A stretch of DNA of 5,131 nt, from the NCBI GenBank assembly GCA_003646935.1, contig QMLW01000190.1:1-5131 (forward strand). The letters are read 5' to 3'. Made by a program: the position numbers and the translations under genes. How positions within the stretch are numbered: the stretch's first letter is position 1; every line of letters starts with the position of its first letter. Shown here one piece after another: positions 1-4,061 of the stretch. The stretch is from Deltaproteobacteria bacterium (lineage in GTDB: Bacteria; Desulfobacterota; DSM-4660; Desulfatiglandales; B25-G16). Below the pieces are notes generated by a model. It saw only the letters and a list, made by a program, of their open reading frames with translations. It was not told the DNA's origin and did no database searches.

Positions 1-388
1 GGGGGATCAACTCCTCTCGGAGGGCCTCGTGTGCCTCTTGCTTGAGCAAGGGATCTCCGCTATTCGCCACCATGACCGGGTCCACAACCAAGCGCGTTAC
101 GCGATATTGTGCGATCTTGGAGGCTACCAGACTCACTATCGCGGAGCTGGAGAGCATCCCCGTTTTAACCGCATCGGCCCCGATATCCTCCATAACCGAG
201 TCTATTTGCTTTTCTATGAACTCCAGCGGCAGCTCATAAACCGCCTGAACTCCGACGGTGTTCTGTGCGGTGAGCGCCGTGATCACGCTCATGCCGTATC
301 CGCCCAGCACGGTGATTGTCTTTAGATCCGTTTGAATACCAGCTCCGCCGCCGGAATCAGAGCCGGCAATAGTCAATACCCGCTTCAT
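1..388 (-). CDS. thiD: Hydroxymethylpyrimidine/phosphomethylpyrimidine kinase, N-terminal part (cut by window edge)
   Basis: ThiD phosphorylates 4-amino-5-hydroxymethyl-2-methylpyrimidine (HMP) and then HMP-phosphate to HMP-diphosphate, the pyrimidine half of thiamin, in the cytoplasm. Only 129 codons are inside the window; the family is usually about 260-270 residues, so the C-terminal half lies off the left edge. Visible ribokinase-fold signatures are the N-terminal AGSDSGGGAGIQTDLKT (residues 8-24), ALTAQNT (38-44), VKTGML (74-79) and DPVMVANSGDPLL (103-115), all typical of ThiD. The start ATG (388-386) is supported by an AGGAG five bases upstream (398-394) and by the motif beginning right after it. 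The gene sits behind a TPP riboswitch, which independently supports the thiamin role. A fusion to ThiE or another partner at the unseen C-terminus cannot be excluded. The family assignment rests on the motifs and is close to certain. Confidence 0.96.
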   Translation of the reverse strand, partial: MKRVLTIAGSDSGGGAGIQTDLKTITVLGGYGMSVITALTAQNTVGVQAVYELPLEFIEKQIDSVMEDIGADAVKTGMLSSSAIVSLVASKIAQYRVTRLVVDPVMVANSGDPLLKQEAHEALREELIP

Positions 389-516
389 GACAACTCCTCT
401 CTTGAGGGTACATATCCGTGCATCTCCCTGGGTTTGATTTCATTATTGCTTGGCATGAGCCGCTTTGCCTAATTGATTATTGCGAGGGGTCGTGGTGACA
501 GGAAGCGGTTCCGCAC

Positions 517-551
517 AAAAAAGCCGTAATTCCAGATTTCAGAATTACGGC
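517..551 (-). terminator. Intrinsic terminator of the TPP riboswitch upstream of thiD
   Basis: Read on the minus strand, a perfect 10-bp stem GCCGTAATTC/GAATTACGGC (arms 551-542 and 532-523, 9-base loop) is followed at once by six T residues (522-517). It lies between the TPP aptamer and thiD, 128 bases before the start codon, as expected for the expression platform of a transcription-terminating riboswitch. It should stop transcription when TPP is bound. Confidence 0.9.
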
Positions 552-589
552 CTCCTGTTTTTCAACCGCGTTCCCTACGTCGGAATTAC
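526..589 (-). promoter_or_regulatory. Predicted antiterminator helix of the thiD TPP riboswitch
   Basis: On the minus-strand RNA, GUAAUUCC inside the aptamer's 3' half (plus positions 589-582, the P4/P5 region) is exactly complementary to GGAAUUAC (533-526), which forms most of the 3' arm of the terminator. The two pairings exclude each other. When TPP organises the aptamer the first segment is locked away and the terminator forms; without TPP the 8-bp helix can disrupt the terminator. The complementarity is read directly from the sequence, while the switching role is inferred. Confidence 0.72.
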
Positions 590-677
590 CCGGACAGGTT
601 CAAGGGGTCATTCTGCTCACCCGATCTGAAATCAAGCAGGGCAAGGCAGGAATTTCTCAGCCAACCAGCTCCCCCAG
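567..677 (-). ncRNA. TPP riboswitch aptamer (THI element)
   Basis: The reverse complement carries the conserved THI-box blocks in order: GGGGGAGC and GGCTGAGA in the 5' part (about 675-653), then GACCCCTTGAACCTG (609-595) and GGGTAATTCCGACGTAGGGAA (around 591-571). The GGGG/CCCC complement forms helix P2, and CTGCT/AGCAG forms an extended variable arm. The closing P1 helix is weak and I could not define it well, so the ends are approximate. The element controls thiD about 180 bases downstream by transcription termination. Thiamin pyrophosphate is the expected ligand from the family. Confidence 0.94.
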
Positions 678-688
678 CATTTTCTTTT

Positions 689-717
689 TATCTACTGCAG
701 TTTCCCTCGACTGTCAA
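689..717 (-). promoter_or_regulatory. Sigma70-type promoter for the riboswitch-thiD transcript
   Basis: On the minus strand there is a perfect -35 TTGACA (717-712), a 17-base spacer, and a -10-like TAGATA (694-689; 3 of 6 consensus positions). Transcription would start near 682, just before the aptamer. The placement relative to the aptamer makes it convincing despite the weak -10. Confidence 0.62.
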
Positions 718-750
718 CATTAATTTAGCTGACAACCATCAATTTTTTTA

Positions 751-779
751 TTGACAAATATTTTTTCTTTGTCTATTGA
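751..779 (+). promoter_or_regulatory. Putative sigma70 promoter for the attenuator leader and aminotransferase operon
   Basis: A perfect TTGACA (751-756) is followed by a 17-base AT-rich spacer and TATTGA (774-779), a weak -10 matching 3 of 6 consensus positions. A start near 786 would give a leader RNA with the short ORF at 811. It diverges from the thiD promoter with only 33 bases between the two -35 boxes. The -10 choice is uncertain; the -35 is clear. Confidence 0.5.
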
Positions 780-810
780 TGTTAAGGTAAAGGCAACAAA
801 GGCGAAGAAC

Positions 811-894
811 ATGGTCAAAAGGGTATACATTTCAGTGAGAAACTTCTCAATGTATTACTTTTTTAGCTTTACCTCTGTCCGCGGACCTGACTGA
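811..894 (+). CDS. Phe/Tyr-rich leader peptide of a transcription attenuator (27 aa)
   Basis: A 27-codon ORF from ATG 811 to TGA 892-894, preceded by a modest AGGCG ribosome site six bases before the start. Seven of 27 residues are aromatic: Tyr6, Phe12, Tyr15, Tyr16, Phe17, Phe18 and Phe20, with six of them inside the nine-residue stretch FSMYYFFSF (12-20). It ends 23 bases before the attenuator terminator, and its last codons contain one strand of the predicted antiterminator. By analogy with pheL and other leader peptides, its product has no function of its own; a ribosome stalling at Tyr/Phe codons when charged tRNA is short would leave the antiterminator free. The ORF has no recognised homolog known to me, and the regulatory reading rests on codon content plus position. 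It could also be a chance ORF, but the fit of all parts makes that unlikely. Confidence 0.8.
   Translation: MVKRVYISVRNFSMYYFFSFTSVRGPD
825..855 (+). promoter_or_regulatory. Hairpin inside the leader-peptide ORF
   Basis: ATACAT (825-830) pairs with ATGTAT (850-855), and TGAGAA (836-841) pairs with TTCTCA (844-849), with a five-base bulge on the 5' side and a two-base apex that would open in reality. The hairpin ends at the first Tyr codon of the Tyr-Tyr-Phe-Phe run. It may act as a pause hairpin that lets the first ribosome catch up with RNA polymerase. This role is inferred; the complementarity is visible. Confidence 0.4.
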
Positions 895-925
895 GGACGC
901 TAAGAGAGCATGTACCAGGCCGTGG
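879..925 (+). promoter_or_regulatory. Predicted antiterminator (2:3) helix of the attenuator
   Basis: CCGCGG-A-CCTG (879-889) pairs with CAGGCCGTGG (916-925) over ten base pairs, with one G-U pair and a single bulged A (885). The second strand is the 5' arm of the terminator, so this helix and the terminator exclude each other. The first strand lies in codons 23-27 of the leader peptide. A ribosome at the stop codon (892-894) would cover it and allow termination, whereas one stalled at the Tyr/Phe codons (853-864) would leave it free. Pairing is seen in the sequence; the mechanism is inferred from classical attenuators. Confidence 0.8.
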
Positions 926-953
926 AAAGAGCAACCTTCCACGGCCTTTTTTT
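918..953 (+). terminator. Attenuator terminator (3:4 hairpin) upstream of the aminotransferase
   Basis: A perfect 10-bp GC-rich stem GGCCGTGGAA (918-927)/TTCCACGGCC (937-946) with a nine-base loop, directly followed by seven T residues (947-953). It is a canonical intrinsic terminator. It stands 34 bases before the aminotransferase start, downstream of the leader ORF and in the same direction, with no other gene in front of it that it could be ending. That position marks it as an attenuator. Confidence 0.93.
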
Positions 954-987
954 ATCCTGTAGATTAACATCAGAGAAGGGGTGAGTT

Positions 988-2169
988 ATGACTGTTTCTG
1001 AGAGAATCAAGGCGATGATCGAAAAGGCGTCGTGGGTAAGAATGATGTTCGAGGAGGGTGCGAGGAGAAAGAAAAAATATGGAATGCAGAACGTTTTCGA
1101 TTTTAGCCTGGGAAATCCCAACCTGGAGCCTCCGGCAAAATTCAAGGAGATACTCATGCAGGTGGTTTCCGATGGATCGACCGGTACCCATGGCTATATG
1201 CCGAATGCCGGGTTCGTGGAAACGAGGAAGGCGGTGGCTGATTACCTGAGCAATCTCCATACGTTTTCCTTTACCGGAGATGACATAGTCATGACCGCCG
1301 GAGCTGCGGGGGCAATGAACGTGGTTTTTAAGACTATTCTCAATCCCGGTGACGAGGTGATTATCCCGGCGCCCTTCTTTATGGAGTACTATTACTATGT
1401 GGATAACTACGGTGGTGTTTCCAAAATAGTCGATACGAATCCCGACTTTTCCATCAACCTTGCCAAGATCGAGGATGCAATCGGCCCCAATACCAAGGCG
1501 GTGTTGTTGAACAATCCGAACAATCCCACCGGAAAGGTGTACACAACCGATGAACTGGATCACGTAGGAAGGCTGCTCACCCGATACAGCGAGAGGTATG
1601 GTGAGGCCATCTACCTGATCTCCGATGAGCCATACAGCAAGATTGTCTACAATGGCCTGACGTGTCCCTCTATTTTTAGCGCATATCAGGAAAGCTTCCT
1701 CGTCACCTCATTTTCAAAGGATCTATCCATAGCAGGCGAGAGGATCGGCTATATTGCCGTTCATCCGCTCATGAAGGATAAGGATATTATCATGGAGGGG
1801 CTCATTCTGTGCAACAGGGTGATCGGTTTTGTGAATGCGCCTGCATTGATGCAACGGTTGATCCCCTTTCTTCTGGGAGAAAGCGTTGATCCCGCCATCT
1901 ATCAGAGAAAGAGGGACGCCCTTTGTAAGGGATTGAAGGAGGCGGGCTACACGTTTTCCGTGCCAGCTGGGGCCTTCTACCTCTTCCCTGAGTCCCCGAT
2001 TCCAGACGACGTGGCGTTTGTAAGATCCTTGCAGGAGGAAAATATCCTGACCGTGCCGGGCACCGGCTTCGGAGGCCCCGGGCATTTTAGGATTGCCTAC
2101 TGTGTGGATGATGGAACCATTGAACGCGCTTTACCTGGTTTTTCCAGGGTGATGAAAAAGTATAGGTAG
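988..2169 (+). CDS. Class I/II PLP-dependent aminotransferase, probable aromatic amino acid role
   Basis: A 393-residue fold-type I aminotransferase, a cytoplasmic enzyme that exchanges the amino group between an amino acid and a 2-oxo acid. Visible landmarks are the phosphate-binding AGAAGAMN (104-111), NNPNNPTG (175-182) with Asn179, Asp213 and Tyr216 in ISDEPYSKI (binding the pyridine ring), SFSKDLSIAGERIGY (241-255) with Lys244 as the PLP Schiff-base lysine and Arg252 for the phosphate, and Arg368 in HFRIAY for the substrate carboxylate. All key residues are intact and the length is normal. ATG 988 has an AAGGGG site at 976-981. Family members are commonly labelled aspartate aminotransferase, and sequence alone does not fix the substrate. 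The Phe/Tyr-codon attenuator just upstream suggests it makes phenylalanine and tyrosine from phenylpyruvate and hydroxyphenylpyruvate or otherwise serves aromatic supply; that is inference. The ferredoxin gene starts 9 bases after its stop, so the two form an operon. Confidence 0.9.
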   Translation: MTVSERIKAMIEKASWVRMMFEEGARRKKKYGMQNVFDFSLGNPNLEPPAKFKEILMQVVSDGSTGTHGYMPNAGFVETRKAVADYLSNLHTFSFTGDDIVMTAGAAGAMNVVFKTILNPGDEVIIPAPFFMEYYYYVDNYGGVSKIVDTNPDFSINLAKIEDAIGPNTKAVLLNNPNNPTGKVYTTDELDHVGRLLTRYSERYGEAIYLISDEPYSKIVYNGLTCPSIFSAYQESFLVTSFSKDLSIAGERIGYIAVHPLMKDKDIIMEGLILCNRVIGFVNAPALMQRLIPFLLGESVDPAIYQRKRDALCKGLKEAGYTFSVPAGAFYLFPESPIPDDVAFVRSLQEENILTVPGTGFGGPGHFRIAYCVDDGTIERALPGFSRVMKKYR

Positions 2170-2178
2170 GAGGCGAGC

Positions 2179-2604
2179 ATGTATTCAAAGGTGGTTTCTC
2201 TCAGGTTCCCTAGGGAGATCGTGAATCAGGCGATCGTGGTCAATCTGGTCAAGAACTACGATCTGTCCTTTAATATCCTGAAGGCTACCATCTATCCCAG
2301 GAAAGAGGGTATGGTGGTGATGGAGTTGAGCGGCAATCGAAAGAACTACACCGCAGGCGTGCGATACCTGAAGGGCCTCGGCGTCAAGGTTGAAGACATC
2401 GGCCAGGATATTAGGAGAAATGAGGAGAAATGCTACCATTGTGGCATCTGTACGGCGGTGTGCCCTACGGGTGCACTCTACATTGAAAGGCCCGAGATGA
2501 CCGTTGCCTTTGACAGCGATCGGTGCAGTGCCTGCGAGATGTGTGTGATCTCATGCCCACCTAAGGCAATGGAGGTAAATTTCGACAGGGCCCTCATCGA
2601 ATAA
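2179..2604 (+). CDS. NIL-domain protein with two [4Fe-4S] ferredoxin motifs
   Basis: A 141-residue soluble protein of two parts. Residues about 3-78 look like a NIL domain, the ACT-like ligand-binding fold also found at the C-terminus of MetN methionine-transport ATPases. Residues 84-133 are a dicluster ferredoxin with C85-x2-C88-x2-C91-x3-C95-P and C116-x2-C119-x2-C122-x3-C126-P, enough for two [4Fe-4S] clusters. It has no signal peptide or membrane segment. NIL/ferredoxin proteins in sulfate reducers and methanogens are linked to making homocysteine from aspartate semialdehyde together with a COG1900/DUF39 protein; that partner is not in this window. Here the gene follows the aminotransferase by 9 bases, with a strong AGGAGG (2168-2173) overlapping the preceding stop codon, so it is translated from the same attenuated transcript. 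Electron donor, sulfur transfer or ligand-sensing roles are all possible. The domain call is firm; the pathway is not. Confidence 0.9.
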   Translation: MYSKVVSLRFPREIVNQAIVVNLVKNYDLSFNILKATIYPRKEGMVVMELSGNRKNYTAGVRYLKGLGVKVEDIGQDIRRNEEKCYHCGICTAVCPTGALYIERPEMTVAFDSDRCSACEMCVISCPPKAMEVNFDRALIE

Positions 2605-2623
2605 AATCGTTATATGATTTTAT
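2601..2623 (+). repeat. AT-rich inverted repeat overlapping the ferredoxin stop codon
   Basis: ATAAAATC (2601-2608) and GATTTTAT (2616-2623) form a perfect 8-bp stem with a 7-base loop, starting at the TAA stop. It is too AT-rich and lacks a following T run, so it is not a convincing intrinsic terminator. It may protect the 3' end of the mRNA. Confidence 0.4.
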
Positions 2624-2676
2624 GCGGGCTTAGGCGCATTAATCTAACGTTCTGTTGACAAGGCTTTTGCCGCCTA

Positions 2677-2689
2677 TGCACATTGTGCA
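2677..2689. repeat. Perfect dyad TGCACA-T-TGTGCA, possible operator
   Basis: Two 6-base half sites flank a single T in the spacer between the ferredoxin gene and mnmA. Its size and symmetry are those of a dimeric repressor site. However, no good promoter overlaps it: the TTGACA at 2655-2660 has no well-spaced -10. A chance palindrome is possible. Confidence 0.25.
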
Positions 2690-2727
2690 ACATACGTTCC
2701 ACAGGTTTTCCAGTTTCCTGCAAACCA

Positions 2728-2759
2728 TCACTTCATTATTCCAGTATTCCACCATTTCA
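2728..2759 (+). repeat. Degenerate 8-base tandem repeat, about four units
   Basis: The units TCACTTCA, TTATTCCA, GTATTCCA and CCATTTCA follow one another without gaps and share the pattern NNATTCCA. The repeat lies in the spacer before mnmA, an otherwise featureless stretch. It looks like decayed short-repeat DNA and argues that this stretch is not coding. Confidence 0.4.
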
Positions 2760-2832
2760 ATCAAAGGACTTGCCCATTGGTCGAGGTGGGCCAGAGCGAA
2801 CCGAGTTCAATGCACATACCTGTCGGAATCCT

Positions 2833-2861
2833 TTGGCAAAGAGTGAGGTATTTGATACACT
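2833..2861 (+). promoter_or_regulatory. Putative sigma70 promoter of mnmA
   Basis: TTGGCA (2833-2838, 5 of 6 consensus) and TACACT (2856-2861, 4 of 6) are separated by exactly 17 bases. A start near 2868 would leave a leader of about 40 bases before ATG 2908. This makes mnmA independent of the attenuated operon upstream, and a transcript starting here could not encode an N-terminal extension of MnmA. Confidence 0.55.
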
Positions 2862-2907
2862 TTGCGCGGACCAGTATGAACCAAGCTCAAATCGTACAGT
2901 GGTGAGG

Positions 2908-3972
2908 ATGAGTAAGGGGAAAAAGAGCGTTGCGGTTGCCCTTAGCGGGGGAATGGATAGCTTCTATGCCGCGAGGCTTCTCAGAGACGAAGGATGGGAT
3001 GTGGTGGGCATTCACCTGATCCTGCCCATTTCCCACCAGGAGAGGAAAAGGAGAAAAAAGGCCGTTTCGCGCCTATCGGATGAATTGGACATTCCCCTGT
3101 TTCACCTCGATGTGGGTGATTCCTTTCAGGAAAAGGTCATCGATTACTTCATCAACGCTTACCTCAATGGCAGTACCCCCAATCCCTGCGTGGTATGCAA
3201 TCAGCTCATCAAATTCGGGCAGGTAATCGAATGGATGGATGAAAGGGGGATTGACTGCCTGGCAACGGGCCATTATGCGCGGGTGAGCAAGAGCTCTAAG
3301 GGCAACTACACAGAGCTATTTAGGGGAAAGGATGGACGCAAGGATCAATCCTATTTCTTACATAGGCTGACCCAGGCACATCTTTCAAGGGTGGTATTTC
3401 CGTTAGGGGATATCACCAAGAAGGAGGTGAAAAGTAAAGCGAGGGGAAGGGGCCTTCCCGAAGCGTTCCATTCGGAGAGCCAGGAGGTATGCTTTATTCC
3501 CGATAATGACTACCGAACGTTGCTTCAGGGGACCATGGGGTGGGAGATTCCCTCGTCGGGCGATATAGTCGACCTTCAGGGCAATGTGTTAGGTATCCAT
3601 AGAGGCATCCATGCCTATACAGTTGGGCAGCGGCACGGTTTGGGGATTGCATCCGGAAATCCACTGTATGTCTGTCGGATAAGGCCCGAGACAAATGAGA
3701 TCGTCGTGGCCTCTCGGCATCATCTATTTTCCCATAGCCTGATCGCCGAGGATTTTCACTGGATAGGCTCCAAGCCGGGTGCCATGGCCATAAAGGTGCA
3801 GGCCCAGATACGCTACCGGCACAAGCCAGCCGAGGGCACCCTTACCATGCTTTCAGCTGATCGTGTGCGATGTGAATTCTATGAGCCCCAGTGGGCGATA
3901 ACCCCTGGCCAGGCACTGGTGTGCTATGATGGAGAAAGGGTTTTGGGAGGAGGATGGATAAGAAAAGCTTGA
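2908..3972 (+). CDS. mnmA: tRNA-specific 2-thiouridylase MnmA
   Basis: MnmA activates U34 of tRNA-Lys, -Glu and -Gln with ATP and inserts sulfur to give 2-thiouridine in the wobble position; it acts in the cytoplasm with sulfur delivered by a relay. The 354-residue protein has the PP-loop SGGMDS (13-18), NPCVVCNQLIKF (92-103) with catalytic Cys94, GHYAR (121-125), KDQSYFL (145-151), and SQEVCFIP (191-198) with the second catalytic Cys195, followed by the C-terminal beta-barrel region. Length and motifs are normal for the family. The frame is open back to 2683, which would add 75 residues, but these look nothing like MnmA and lie over a promoter, so ATG 2908 is chosen. No well-spaced Shine-Dalgarno precedes it (GGTGAGG touches the start), so GTG 2899 or 2902, two or three codons upstream, remain possible. 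It is followed by an mtaB-like gene, another tRNA thiolation function. Confidence 0.95.
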   Translation: MSKGKKSVAVALSGGMDSFYAARLLRDEGWDVVGIHLILPISHQERKRRKKAVSRLSDELDIPLFHLDVGDSFQEKVIDYFINAYLNGSTPNPCVVCNQLIKFGQVIEWMDERGIDCLATGHYARVSKSSKGNYTELFRGKDGRKDQSYFLHRLTQAHLSRVVFPLGDITKKEVKSKARGRGLPEAFHSESQEVCFIPDNDYRTLLQGTMGWEIPSSGDIVDLQGNVLGIHRGIHAYTVGQRHGLGIASGNPLYVCRIRPETNEIVVASRHHLFSHSLIAEDFHWIGSKPGAMAIKVQAQIRYRHKPAEGTLTMLSADRVRCEFYEPQWAITPGQALVCYDGERVLGGGWIRKA

Positions 3973-3974
3973 GC

Positions 3975-4054
3975 GTTCACTGTTGTCCGTTATCCGTTGA
4001 CTGCACTCAGGCCTTCGTATACTTCGGTGAACGGATAACGGTGAACGGATAACG
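3975..4054. repeat. Inverted and tandem repeat cluster between mnmA and mtaB
   Basis: Two exact tandem copies of the 14-base unit GGTGAACGGATAAC (4026-4039 and 4040-4053) are preceded by a degenerate inverted version at 3975-3998, which contains GTTCAC, TGTTGTCC and GTTATCCGTT. The two halves could fold into a long imperfect hairpin with a loop of about 27 bases. The cluster fills almost the whole gap, from 2 bases after the mnmA stop to 8 bases before the mtaB start. It resembles small dispersed palindromic (REP-like) elements; whether it recurs in the genome cannot be seen here. Confidence 0.75.
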
Positions 4055-4061
4055 TTGTACC

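Noticed and set aside
29..325. Plus-strand ORFs at 29-325 and 42-239
   Set aside because: They lie antisense to thiD, whose minus-strand frame carries several conserved kinase motifs; the plus-strand products resemble nothing.
786..953. A T-box or metabolite riboswitch as the explanation for the leader before the aminotransferase
   Set aside because: I see no T-box sequence (TGGNACCGCG type) and no recognisable aptamer core, while the short ORF, control codons and competing helices fit peptide-coupled attenuation.
970..2085. Minus-strand ORFs inside the aminotransferase gene (970-1563, 1723-2085, and 900-1157 over its start)
   Set aside because: They are shadows of a plus-strand gene with a full set of active-site residues. 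The 900-1157 frame also runs through the attenuator terminator.
2601..2623. Intrinsic terminator after the ferredoxin gene
   Set aside because: The stem is almost all A-T and no T run follows; it is listed only as an inverted repeat.
2655..2680. Promoter built from TTGACA at 2655-2660 and TATGCA at 2675-2680
   Set aside because: The spacer is only 14 bases and no better -10 lies at 16-18 bases, so the perfect -35 appears accidental.
2683..2907. 75-residue N-terminal extension of MnmA from ATG 2683
   Set aside because: The extension has no MnmA character, runs through short tandem repeats and a plausible promoter, and starting at 2908 gives the normal family length with the PP-loop near the N-terminus.
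4026..4053. CRISPR repeat array
   Set aside because: There are only two 14-base units with no spacer between them, an inverted partner, and no cas genes.
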